This document shows, piece after piece, positions 9,560-18,823 of a DNA stretch of 20,099 bases. Each line of letters starts with the position of its first letter. Position 1 is the stretch's first letter. This stretch comes from Pigoraptor vietnamica (taxonomy: Eukaryota; Opisthokonta; Filasterea): assembly GCA_943704525.1 (NCBI GenBank), contig CALSCQ010000572.1:1-20099 (forward strand), given 5' to 3'. Both the position numbers and the translations under genes were made by a program. Under the pieces are notes generated by a model. It had not been told where the DNA came from, did not search any database, and saw only the letters and a program-made list of their open reading frames with translations.

Positions 9560-10090
9560 TTTCACCAAAAGAGAGAGAGAGAGTGTGTGTGTGTGTGTGT
9601 TGTGAGCGCGAATGTTTTGCTGGAAAAAGAGCCCCTCAAAGTTTCAGGTTGGCAGCTTGGGGGGCTGAGCACGTGAGTTTATCACGTGATAGTGTAACAA
9701 TGCGTAACAAGCGGAACATGCGAGTGCCTGCGCGAACGTGCGAGAAAGTGGTGACACTGCTATCGAAAAATAAAGGCCGTTCAGTGTGGAAAATGTATGA
9801 AATTGTGATCTCGAAATAAATATTTGCTCCACTTTTGGTGACTGAAGCACCAAACACACACACTGAGGCACACACACACACACACACACAATCGCGCCCC
9901 GATTCCCCCTTCCTTGTTTGTGCGAGCGTATAAAAGACGCAACGCTCTTCTCTCTATCACAACCCCACAAAACTTCAAAGTCTCTTACAGGGCTTTTCTT
10001 CAAGTTGATGCGATTGACCCGCCGCTAGAGTAACAGTCGCGACTGTCAGTCCGACCGAGCGTGACGCAACAGGCAGCACCGATCCAGAAA
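9560..10090. promoter_or_regulatory. Divergent promoter region between HCCS and the BAG gene
   Basis: The 531 bases separate two divergent start codons and should contain both promoters. Two E-boxes (CACGTG at 9670-9675 and at 9683-9688, each followed by A) sit 13 bases apart. The second lies inside the longer palindrome ATCACGTGAT. A GA/GT microsatellite occupies about 9570-9601 near the HCCS start, and a CA tract lies at about 9855-9890. Function is inferred from position. Confidence 0.6.
9929..9935 (+). promoter_or_regulatory. TATA box of the BAG gene
   Basis: TATAAAA followed by GACGC lies about 160 bases before the ATG at 10091. It is followed by a pyrimidine-rich CTCTTCTCTC stretch suited to a start site near 9960. 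It is the clearest core promoter in the window. Confidence 0.65.
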
Positions 10091-12250
10091 ATGTTCGGCG
10101 GGATGGCTTTCGACCCCTTTGCGGCGCCCTTTTCGACGCCCATGTACGCGGCCCCACAAGTGCGACGACCGGTGCGTCAACCGCCTCGTGAGCAGTACGT
10201 CGTCGTTGAGGATGAGTACGGTCGGCCAGTGCGTGTGCCGCTCTCGGCACTCCGTGCTGCGCAAGCTCGCCAGGCCGCACCGCGTTCGGCATACTACGAC
10301 CACTACGACCCTCGCTACGAGCCTGTGCGGCGGCCGGTTGAGCGGTTCGTCCATGATGACGACGAGGATGAGGACGCCGACGTTGACCCTCGCTACGCGC
10401 GCGCCGCCGAGATGAAGCGGCGGGCGCTCGAGGCGCAGCGGCTGCGCGAGTTGGAACAGCAGCGGTTGGTTGAGCTGGAGGAGGAGCGGAGACGGCGCGA
10501 GATTGAGGAGCAGCGACGCCGTGTCGAGGAGCAGCGCCGGCAGCAGGAACTTCGCGCGCAGGAGCAGCTTCGGCGGCAACTCGAGCACCAGTGGCACGTG
10601 CCTCACGGTCACGGCCATGCGCACGGGCACTCGCAAGCGCACGCGCAAGCGGCACCGAACGTCGTCCCCGTTGCGGTGCGTCACGGCGGCCCCGTGTCGA
10701 TCCCGATCGTCTCGAAGAACGCGGAGCACGCCGCAGAGGCCGAGCGCAAGAAGGCGGAGGCCGAAAGGCGCGCCTTTGAGAAGAAGGTCAGCGGATTGCG
10801 CAACCTCGTCGCCGCGCGCAAGATTCAGCGGTGGTTCCGGAAGCTTCGCGCTCGGCGGGCCGCAGAGACGATCGTGCGCGCCATCCGTCGTCACACGGCG
10901 GTGACTGCGGCTCGTCGCGCGCTGAACAGCCTCCGCAAGCTGCGCGACATCGAGGAGCGGGCGCGGTCCATCACGTCCGAGTACGTCGAGTCGATTCCCG
11001 CGGCACGCAATGCCGTCGCTGCCGCCGAGCGCGCTGGCGACGCGGCGACCGTGGAGGAGGCGCGCAAGGCCCGCGACCGTCTCGTGCGTGCACACAACGA
11101 GCGCCTGCTCCAACTACTCCTCAAGATTGACGAGCTGTCGACGGCGGGCTCGGACTACGTGCGCGAGCGGCGGAAGGCGGCGGTGAACGCCATCGAGGCG
11201 TCCATTCGGGACGCGGAGAAGGCGCCGCAGTTGCAAGTGCAGCCGGCTGCGGAGGAGGCGCCTGTCACTGCCGACGACGCGGATGCCGCCGCCCCCGTCG
11301 CCATGGAGTGCGAGCAGGAAGCGCCTCAGGTGGTTGACGAGCACGCTGGTGGCGATGTCGAGATGGCCGAAGTTGGAACGAATGTGGAGGAGGAGACGTC
11401 TGCGAGCGACGAACAGGCGCTTGTGGGCGAGGAAGGCGCGCATGGTGACGATGCGGGCGATGCCTCCCCGACGGCGATGGTTGTCGACGAGACCCCGGCG
11501 GTGCCATCGCAGGTCGGTGCCCCGTTCGAAGACGCGTCTTCGGACAGCCCAACCCCAGGGAGTTGTGGCCAACACGCTACGCTTGAACGCGCAGAGGCCC
11601 CGCTTTGCTACGATGCGGACGGCAGCCGTAGCGCCGCGCAGGCACCGAAGGACGAGGCGCCGGCGGACGTCGGTATCGTCGCCGACGTCGACGCTCACGG
11701 CGACGACGGCGTGGACCGTGCGGCCGATTCACAGGACTCGTGCGGACACGCTGTGACGGCGCCCGATGTTGTCATGACGGAAGAAGCACAAACGCCAAGT
11801 GAATCGGTCGATCGTGTTGGAGATGTGAAGGAGCAGCTGAGCGAGGCTATGGACGGCGTGGCAAACGTGCAGGAGCCCGGCGAAGTCGACTTTGGCGCTG
11901 CGGCTGCGGAATCGGTCGTCGACGGACACTCTGAGGACTCGTGGGAACAAGTGAGCAACACGTCGAGCGACGGGCGGGGCGAATGTGCGTGCGCGGTTGC
12001 TCGCGCGGAATTTTCGGAGAGGGGGGTCGAGGCGGAGCCGCGAGAGCCCCCTCCTGACGAAACGACCGCTCTGCTTGCCCGCGACGTCCCGAACGAAACG
12101 ACCCCTCTTTTCAGCGACGTCCATAACGAAACGACGCCCAGTATTGCCGACGACGGTTCAGGCGCCGGGTGTGCTGAAGGCGAGGCAAAGACTTGCGTCG
12201 ACGGCGATGGCGTTGCTGCGACTGATGGTCTCTTTGCGGCGGAGCAATGA
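10091..12250 (+). CDS. IQ-motif and BAG-domain Hsp70 cochaperone with long acidic tail
   Basis: This is one uninterrupted 719-aa frame. BAG domains bind the Hsp70 ATPase domain and trigger nucleotide exchange. The order is: a Pro/Arg/Tyr-rich N-terminus; an acidic patch (about 88-97); a charged coiled coil (about 107-167, LEEERRRREIEEQRRR); a His-rich tract (about 168-187, HGHGHAHGHS); a second helical stretch; an IQ calmodulin-binding motif (about 241-260, KIQRWFRKLRARR); then a BAG domain (about 284-377). Its diagnostic third helix reads NERLLQLLLKIDEL, followed by YVRERRKAAVNAIEA. Residues 378-719 are acidic and low in predicted structure. They contain a LIR-like DSWEQV (Trp618) and three ETT repeats (656-690). 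IQ plus BAG on one chain recalls plant BAG5-7 proteins. A GTG at 10061 extends the frame by ten codons, but ATG 10091 is the natural start. The strong bias towards G or C at third positions supports coding. The partner Hsp70 is inferred. Confidence 0.88.
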   Translation: MFGGMAFDPFAAPFSTPMYAAPQVRRPVRQPPREQYVVVEDEYGRPVRVPLSALRAAQARQAAPRSAYYDHYDPRYEPVRRPVERFVHDDDEDEDADVDPRYARAAEMKRRALEAQRLRELEQQRLVELEEERRRREIEEQRRRVEEQRRQQELRAQEQLRRQLEHQWHVPHGHGHAHGHSQAHAQAAPNVVPVAVRHGGPVSIPIVSKNAEHAAEAERKKAEAERRAFEKKVSGLRNLVAARKIQRWFRKLRARRAAETIVRAIRRHTAVTAARRALNSLRKLRDIEERARSITSEYVESIPAARNAVAAAERAGDAATVEEARKARDRLVRAHNERLLQLLLKIDELSTAGSDYVRERRKAAVNAIEASIRDAEKAPQLQVQPAAEEAPVTADDADAAAPVAMECEQEAPQVVDEHAGGDVEMAEVGTNVEEETSASDEQALVGEEGAHGDDAGDASPTAMVVDETPAVPSQVGAPFEDASSDSPTPGSCGQHATLERAEAPLCYDADGSRSAAQAPKDEAPADVGIVADVDAHGDDGVDRAADSQDSCGHAVTAPDVVMTEEAQTPSESVDRVGDVKEQLSEAMDGVANVQEPGEVDFGAAAAESVVDGHSEDSWEQVSNTSSDGRGECACAVARAEFSERGVEAEPREPPPDETTALLARDVPNETTPLFSDVHNETTPSIADDGSGAGCAEGEAKTCVDGDGVAATDGLFAAEQ
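12056..12160 (+). repeat. In-frame ETT repeats, about 12 residues each, in the BAG protein tail
   Basis: Three related units, DETTALLARDVP, NETTPLFSDVH and NETTPSIADD, follow one another. At DNA level each carries a GAAACGAC core with a period of about 36 bases, so they look like a short coding minisatellite. Confidence 0.75.
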
Positions 12251-12418
12251 GTTGTTGCGAGTGCGTTGCGCGTTGCCTGCGTTTGCGTCCGGTTGCGTGC
12301 GCGTGCGCGTGCGTCGCGGCTGCCTGTAAATAGCGGCAAAAATACGCCTATAAGAAATGTATATTTTTATGAACTGGAATTCACCGACTTGAATTGGCCG
12401 CTACAAAGCACAAATCAT
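12251..12418. other. Short convergent 3' spacer after the BAG gene
   Basis: It holds the presumed 3' UTR of the BAG gene. The first 80 bases are GC-rich with TGCGTG-type repeats, then turn AT-rich around 12343-12370. That is where transcription would be expected to end. No canonical AATAAA is visible. Confidence 0.4.
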
Positions 12419-12949
12419 TCAGAAAGACTCGACGTAAAGCAACCTGCCCAGTGCAAAAGAGCGACTTGAGTTGTGGCGCGCCATATCGCTTGGTCGCACG
12501 TAATCAATATGGTACTGTACCTTAGTAAGGGAAGGAGGCGTGACTGAGTCGCAGACACTCTCAACACGACATGACGAGGGCACATTTTCTTCGTAACAGC
12601 TGTCGTACGCTTGCCTCAGCGCTTGCATGCATCAGCCTTGTTAATGCATGCCGCATGAGCTTCTTGGGCGTCGACGTGTACCTAACCGCTGTCGAAGGGG
12701 TTCAGTTGGACACAGAATGGGCAGCTGTTACGAATTTTGCACGACAGACTGTCTCACTGGCACTGGCACTGAACGGGGATCCACCTGCAACAAACCACGC
12801 TCACCCTTCGCGCACGTGTGAAATCCACTCGCATCTTTCATGGCACAAAAGTACGGGTCGCGCATGCACTCGCAAGCGGCGCAGGCGACCGAGGGTCCGT
12901 CCGCTATGCCGAGGGACAACTTCACTTGCCACCCGATACGCCCATACAT
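12419..12949 (-). CDS. Possible small two-exon, cysteine-rich protein of unknown function
   Basis: Exon 1 runs from ATG 12949 to 12805 and ends at a GTGAGC donor. Exon 2 from 12621, after an AAG acceptor, restores the frame and continues to the stop at 12419. The 183-base intron lies between them. The predicted 116-aa product starts MYGRIGWQVKLSLGIADG and carries a cysteine cluster (SVACAACECMRDPYFCAMKD, then FHTCAK). Exon 2 adds three more cysteines (DSCYEE, SSCRVE, VCDSV). A TATA-like element lies about 56 bases upstream of the ATG, which favours a real leftward gene. There is no signal peptide at this start and I recognise no family. An in-frame start further upstream would read through the TATA element. 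The acceptor is weak, exon 2 has little coding character, and the gene may not be real. Confidence 0.33.
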
Positions 12950-13004
12950 GGCAAACTCGTGAGTGATGTGCGCAAATGTGCACACAACGGCGCGAGAGAG
13001 CGTA

Positions 13005-13012
13005 CTATATAT
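13005..13012 (-). promoter_or_regulatory. TATA-like element for the small leftward gene
   Basis: Read leftward the sequence is ATATATAGTACGC. It lies 56 bases before the ATG at 12949. The same TATAGTAC word precedes the MYND-family gene at 17406-17399, which makes it a plausible core promoter motif of this genome. Confidence 0.4.
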
Positions 13013-13445
13013 GGCACATGGGAGGGCGATATTATAATTCATTTGCAGAGACATGGGAGAGCACACAAAATGCACCATAGGGCAAAGGGAAAGTTGCGCC
13101 CACAACGATACGGACGATCCACTTGACATCTCCAGTTGACGCAATGCCGCCATGTCTCGAACACGGCAGGCGAACGCTCGGTGCAAGAAAGACACTGCAC
13201 AAACTGCCAAGGAAAAGCGAAAGGTGCAAAGATGAGACGAACTTCTCTTAAGTGGATCCCGCGCTTAAAACACGGTTGAGGGACACGTCGTCGTCCACCT
13301 TTCACCATAAATGGGGACGCGCTGTCTGGACAGGAGTGGGTCGGACGATTAACAGAATTCACGGCCATTTACACATCGACACATGGGTCAGTTTGAAATT
13401 TCCGGCATTGCCTTCAACGCAAGTGCATAAGTTTATCGCCGGCGC
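13013..13445. other. Spacer downstream of the MYND gene, no gene seen
   Basis: This is the 3' flank of the MYND-family gene and the upstream flank of the small leftward gene. Its last 60 bases before the MYND stop resemble the flank of the duplicate MYND copy at about 18950-18985, so the duplication includes some 3' flank. I see no coding content. Confidence 0.45.
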
Positions 13446-16400
13446 TCATCGCCGCCCTGCGCACGCTTGGCGGTGCTGCGGCCACGCGGCCTTTTGGCAC
13501 TCGCGGGAACAGTAGCGCACCACGAGACACCCGCCGCACTTGAGCAGCTTGACGTCGCCCTTCCCACAGGCCGCGCACGCGCGCGAAACGGCGGCCTCGG
13601 CGCGCACTGGGGTGCCCTTGTTGCTGAACTGCGGGGCCGGCTCGGCAGACGGCGGAAGAGAGAGAGGGGGGGAAGTAGGCGCATTGTTCTCGGCGACCGA
13701 CGTCCGCGTGTTCACAGCCCCCATTACACCCGCTTGGCCTGTTTTCCACGAAACCCCTGTCGTTAGAACAGTGTCGCGCGTATCCGCCCGTACCGCCGCC
13801 TGTGTTCGCGCATGTTGGGGGGCGTCCATTGAGGGCGCCGGCGCAAGCGCAGCGGACGTGGAAGAGGGCGCACGCTGTTTCTCCCGCCCGGGTGTTTCTT
13901 GACTCGCCCTGCCATCACGGACACGCGTGCCCGTTCCTGCATTGCCAGCCATTGTAGCACGTCAAGAAGGGCACGAGAACCCAGACAAAAAGCCACTATG
14001 AAAGAGCCCCTCCTTCACATCACGCCACAATTTATGATATGGGCGATGCCGGCCCGCAGAATTCGTGCGAAGCCCGACTTGAAATGACGGAGGGCCACTG
14101 GGAGTACAAAATTTGGTCCCAATCACACTGACATGCGACTGAAAGAGAAATATTCACCGTTCTCGCACAGATGGGATCCAGCGCTTTCATCGTAGTCGGC
14201 GAAGAACGGGTGGTACTTGACCTGGCACACGGGGCACACGACCTTCGGGCGTGCGGCAAGTTCAGCCGGAGAGAGAAAAGAAATGCCCTGCACACAGACG
14301 GCGCCGTTAAGCCAACGAACAGCACGGCCTGTCATCCTCTTAATGAAAAACTAAATACCATGCACAAAGCGAGGTGCTGTGAGCAGACGAACAGCACAGG
14401 GTGGTCATACTCTCAACGCAAGCCGACAGTTGCTCAACATAATGGAAATAGACACAGCAGAGTCATGCGGCACTCACTCACCAGCTGGCGCAGGTGCGTC
14501 TCAGGGTCATTCTGCTGTTCGCTCGACATCAAGTCTGTGATGTTCATTCCCGTCGCCTTCCACACGCACACGGCAACGTATTCGCCCTGAAAATTATGCT
14601 GTTAGAGCGGAAGTACCATGCGTCTGTTCTCAATAACTATAGACATGTACAACTGCTGTGGACGCAAAGGTACCAACCGCCGACGCCTTGAGCATGCGCA
14701 TTGCAGTTCCGATCACCGCGAAGGTGCAGGGGTGCTCCCGCAGCGGCGCAACCGCAGCGACAACGGCCGCCATCGTCACGCGCTTCAACCAGACGGCATG
14801 GGCGAGAAAATCGGCGGCGTCGTCGCACACGTGCTCGTCGGGCGGTGGGGTGCAGCTCAGCAGCAGCTTAATTCTGCACGTGTAACACGTGGTGTTGGAA
14901 CTGGTAAGAAAGACGAACTCAGAGATCGTCCACTGCGTCAGAAATGGCAGTAATCGAAGTATAGGAAACACATAGGGGACAGACGAGACATGACGTTAGG
15001 CTCACTGCGGAAACACGCTGGTTCTGGGGAAAAGCACTGCGGTATACGTAACACACAGTTCACGATTCGAGATGCACGTTTGTCACGGCAACGGCCATAG
15101 ACACGCACCCGCCCACAATGCACTCGGCAGACAAGAAATTGGATCCCAATAAAGGTCCTGTCGTGAGGAACCCCCGCTTCCATATGTGTACCGCGCCGAA
15201 GATGCAAAACACGAGGAGCACGTCGCGGGTCGACTTGTCCCTCCCGTCGACCAGCCATTCCAACGTCGCGACCGAGCCGAAGTCCAGAAACGCCTCGACA
15301 GCGTACAAGGCCGCGCCATACCAACTGCGATCTTCCACTACCGGTACTCCCAACGCACAATCGCACCTGACGCCGAATCTCGAACGCGTCAGTTCAAAAA
15401 CAGCACGCGATCCTCCCTCCTTCGCCGCGACGGGCATGGGTGCACCCAGCACGCAACGTCCCCTCTCAAGTTCATCGATGCCCCGCAGCCACTCGAGCAC
15501 AAACCGCACGTCGTGCACCCACTCACTCGCAGAGCCCCACGTCCGCAGCGCATCGACGAGCCCCCGTTCGCAAGCGGCAAGGCCAACGAAGTAATCCTCA
15601 TCAAGGGGCACCCTGTTGAACACGTGACCAAAGGACGAGGCCACACGCACAATCCATCGCACCGGCTGTTGGTCGGCACGTTCACTGCCAAACGTACGCG
15701 CGAGATGACGCAACAACAGCGTCACGAGTGCCTGACAGTCCTTAAAGTCCACTCTAACATTCAGAGGCGGGGAAAGTTCGCACGTGCGCGCGAGTAGGCA
15801 CAGAAGAGTAGAGACATCCAAATCCGCCCGTTGATCCGGACAGGCACTGCCGACAGATATGCGAAGAAGTATCCTCATGAGCGTTATCGCCGTTTTAGCG
15901 GCAATGCGCACCGAGAAAATCGCATCGAAAGCGCGGGTGCGGCGCGTGTCGTCGAGGATACACTGCACCAGCCGCGCGTACGCCACTCCATCTGCGTCGT
16001 CCACAATCGAAATGGCCAAGGTCGCGACAAGAGGGTCCAAGCGGCCGTCGGTCACGCGAGTGAGATCCAGTGCGTCGACGCGCCCGCGCTTGTACTGCTC
16101 GAGAACGGCCTGCAAAGCGAGAGACCACAATCGCTCCCATTCGAAACTTTTCACGGTGTCAGCATCCACCTCACGTGAGAGAACAGTCTTCAACGCGGCC
16201 CAAAGAATCGACTCGGCGTGCTCCGTCAGCCCCCCTCGCGCGCTGTGGCCGCCGACGCCATCAACATCGCAGCGCGCGCGGACAACGGAGGGATCGCCCT
16301 CGTGTGCGTCGCAGCAAAATGCGTCACTCTCCGCCCGCTGCAGAATAACGTACAACTCCATGCAGTCAAGCACCAACATGAGATCGCTGTGGTTCGCAAG

Positions 16401-17294
16401 CCGCCCAATCCGATCGCCCACAACGCCATCGAGTGCGTGTCGAATTCGTTCCAATTTCACAACTTCGCGAATGTAGTTCTGGCCCTCGACGGACAAAAAG
16501 GGCCCATTGGCGAGGAGGTTCAAGGCACAACGCGTGTGCATCGCGGAATACCTGGCAAAGTTCGAGCGATAGAGATGGACGAATGGAACACAAGCAAATA
16601 TCGCGCGGTCCATATCGAGCGCCTTGCCTGGCGTCGGCGTCTCTCCCGTGCCCCCCACCGCCGCATAGAGCGACGCCTCGAGCGCCTTGTTCGCGCGCAG
16701 CATGTCGAGCACGGGCTGCGGGCACAGCTCTCGGAATTGGCAGAGACCGAAGGCGAGGAGCAAAGTCGTTGCCTCGCGGTGCCAGCCTGAACCATCGTCC
16801 TCAGCGGTCTCTACAAAGACGCGAGCAAGTTCGACCCACACGCGCTTCCACGCATTCGTGTCGACGACGAGACCGTTGAGCTCTCCTTCAGAGCCGCGAT
16901 TGCAAATTTCAGTTGAAAAGAGGCCGGCAACCTTCCAGGCGTTGCAGACGCGCTGCGACGCCTGGAGGGGGGGGGGGGGGGGGGGGGGGGGGGTGTCAGT
17001 GGGGCGTGAATAACAGGGCATGTTGTACGTGCTCATCCGCTCAGGTATCGTGGTCCGTGGAGCAGCATATGAAACGAGACAACGCACCGCCGCATCGCGA
17101 GAAGCCAGCGCGCGCCCCGCTTCTCCCTTGCTCAGTATCTGTTCGCACGCCACTGCGAGCGACACGCGCACGCCCTCGAGCAACGCGGCCGTTCCCCGTG
17201 CGTTCGCCATGGCCATCAAGTCGACGTCGTATTCCGGAAACATTCTCAAAAACTCGCGCACGGCGGGGCTGCACACCACAGACGACATTTGCAT
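13446..17294 (-). CDS. Large helical protein with C-terminal MYND zinc finger (copy C, complete)
   Basis: Six exons: 17294-17088, 16961-15109, 14900-14678, 14586-14482, 14287-14158 and 13936-13446. They sum to 3009 bases, or 1002 aa. Another in-phase donor (exon 2 to 15064) would add 15 residues. The first 800 residues are helical with no family I recognise; an ARM/HEAT-like solenoid is possible. Exon 5 gives a CPVCQVKYHPFF segment with a later Cys, perhaps a small metal site. The last 43 residues are a complete MYND finger, C-x2-C-x9-C-x2-C-x5-C-x3-C-x10-H-x3-C, with all eight ligands (YCSRECQKAAWPQHRQAC). MYND fingers usually bind proline-rich peptides, so a scaffold or regulatory role is an inference. 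Exon 6 also has its own ATG at 13952, so a separate MYND-only gene cannot be excluded. The phase-matched chain and the co-duplication of both ends favour one gene. Start ATG 17294 has a TATA-like site 106-112 bases upstream. Confidence 0.75.
16967..16993. repeat. Mononucleotide run of 27 G (poly-C on the gene strand)
   Basis: The run lies in the predicted first intron of the MYND gene, directly before the acceptor CTCCAG at 16967-16962, where it serves as the pyrimidine tract. If the intron is retained it encodes eight prolines. Its length should be treated as approximate, since such runs are error-prone in replication and in sequencing. Confidence 0.9.
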
Positions 17295-17399
17295 TCAACG
17301 CACAGCAGACGGTGCGCAAGGGGTCAACGCCGGGTGGAGAGGAGTGCGACAGACAGCCTCGTGCCTAGTAATAAAGTGTTATTGACCGTAAAACAAAGG

Positions 17400-17406
17400 T
17401 ACTATA
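17400..17406 (-). promoter_or_regulatory. TATA-like element of the MYND-family gene
   Basis: Read leftward the sequence is AAGTATAGTACC, with TATAGTA at 17406-17400. It is 106 bases before the ATG at 17294, a normal spacing for a TATA box plus a short 5' UTR. Confidence 0.4.
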
Positions 17407-18334
17407 CTTGAAGTACGCCTGCAGTTGGTGCCTGTGCTGGCGCACTTCTGACGTCAGACAGCCTACCCAAATACAAATTTGCCCCCAAGGGAATTCCGCC
17501 GGCCGAAGACTTCAGCCCCAAATTGTGCGTCGCCCACTTCGGAACTCCTCGCTGTCGCGTCGCAGTTCTCTCTCTCTTTCTCTCTGAGCGCCGCGTCTCA
17601 CTCAGTCGCCGCTCTCCTTCTCTCTCACTTCGCCGCAGCGCGTACTGTTGTGTCGGCAGCTGCCGGCTGCTTCGTACAGCAGTTTACTTGTTCCGCAACC
17701 TGAACGCTTATCACCTTAACAAACTGAGCTTTTGTCGCAACTCTGTCTCGCGATTGAGATCTGTCGAGTCGCTCGCTTCCACTCGGAGCGATCCAGATCA
17801 CTCGCTACGACTAGCGGCGAAATCTCGGCTGATTAGGAGACGTTCATCCTCCGGACGCCATCTCCTTACAGAGAGTGTGTCTGGACGATAGTCTGCATGT
17901 CCATCACCGCAGCCGTTCCGGGCCGGCCGAGACGGCGCATGGGGTCGTCGGTGCGTTACATTGAATTCTCATTACTCGCTCCATGTTCAGTAACTGTTTG
18001 AGCACTGCAACTTGAGACGGCTGAGAATGAGGCGGAAAGAGTCAAGACTGGCGTCTCGAGCGGCGCAATCACTGCGTCCACTATCAGTAATGGTCAACTG
18101 GCCCTAGCCGGCAGACGCCGGCGCCGGCAATGTCGCTGCCGGCCGTCCAAAAAAATGTCGCCAAACCCAACGGAAACCCCTGCTGAGCACCACAGACAGC
18201 GCTGGCAACGTCGGGGTTGGGCTCCTGGCACACGGGATAGCGGCACCCGGATTGCACCCGTCCGGCGTCTTTAGTAACCCGACGCGCGCTTGGGTGACTG
18301 CCGCCATGGTTGTGCTCTGGAGGATGTGGTTCGG
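17407..18334. other. 900-base block between MYND copies, no recognised gene
   Basis: Part of this block (17560-17640) is pyrimidine-rich with TCTCTC runs and serine/leucine/arginine-rich frames typical of non-coding DNA. A plus-strand frame at 17523-17891 lacks recognisable content. The right part, 18100-18330, is richer in GC, with the nested GCCGGC palindromes AGACGCCGGCGCCGGC and GCTGCCGGCCGTCC. It replaces the sequence expected to follow the truncated MYND-family copy B. The whole block could be an inserted mobile element or a rearranged remnant, but I find no transposase, reverse transcriptase or clear terminal repeats. Confidence 0.4.
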
Positions 18335-18823
18335 GGTCGCATCATTCTGATAGCCTGCATCGTCATCAGCGGTCTCTACAGTGAGTGACGCGAGCCACAG
18401 TTCGACGGACCCACACGCGCTTCCACGCATCTCCATCGACGACGAGGCCAGCGACGGTGCGTCGGCAGACCTCGTGCGCGAGATCAATAGCGTCCGCCCA
18501 AGAGTCATCGACGCGTTGCGCCGCCTGAGGGGACGATGCATGTTGTCCGAGCAAGCGCCATGGAGATCGAAGCGCAACTGACACTGAGACCGGCCACATC
18601 CACCTGAATGCAATGACGACGGAACCCACCCCGGCATCCTTGAGTAAACCCAACACTGTCCGCTGCGGCTCTCCCTCGCGCAGAATCTGTTCGCACCTCA
18701 CAGTTGGAGCGACGCGTAGAGGGCATCGACTACGAAATTCGTGTCAGAATGACGGACGCGCGACACAGCGTCCTCGTCGGTGAATATTTCCAAGAAGTTG
18801 CACACGCCGGCGCTGCACGCCAT
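18335..18823 (-). pseudogene. Truncated, frameshifted 5' fragment of the helical-MYND family (copy B)
   Basis: It begins with an intact ATG (18823) and MACSAGVCNFLEIFTDEDAV, which parallels VVCSPAVREFLRMFPEYDVD of copy C. It then meets an in-frame TGA at 18700-18698 just before the shared CEQIL block, which is in another frame. A GTGGGT donor and a CCTCAG acceptor lie where copy C has its first intron. After that, AQRVDDSW matches SQRVCNAW, and LVVDGDAWKRVWV matches LVVDTNAWKRVWV. Small insertions then shift the frame again before ETADDDAGYQNDAT. Similarity ends at about 18335, with roughly five-sixths of the gene missing. At least two frameshifts and a stop make a functional product unlikely. 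Confidence 0.75.

Noticed and set aside
10046-11113. 355-aa open frame on the minus strand, plus a 226-aa one at 9975-10655
   Set aside because: Both are antisense to the BAG gene and consist of low-complexity Leu/Arg/Ala. The plus strand has clear IQ and BAG domains.
12571-12966. 131-aa plus-strand frame
   Set aside because: Low-complexity Arg/Ser/His content and no promoter or family. The minus strand has a TATA-like site and a phase-matched two-exon model instead.
15060-15108. Stop codon ending the long helical frame at 15060, implying a 744-aa protein without a MYND finger
   Set aside because: Donors GTGCGT (15108) or GTGAAC (15063) and the strong acceptor CTTTCTTACCAG (14901) are phase-matched and lead into a coherent downstream chain. 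Not excluded as an alternative isoform.
17523-17891. 122-aa plus-strand frame starting MCVAHFG
   Set aside because: Ser/Leu/Arg-rich translation of a pyrimidine-rich stretch, with no recognisable motif and no intron support.
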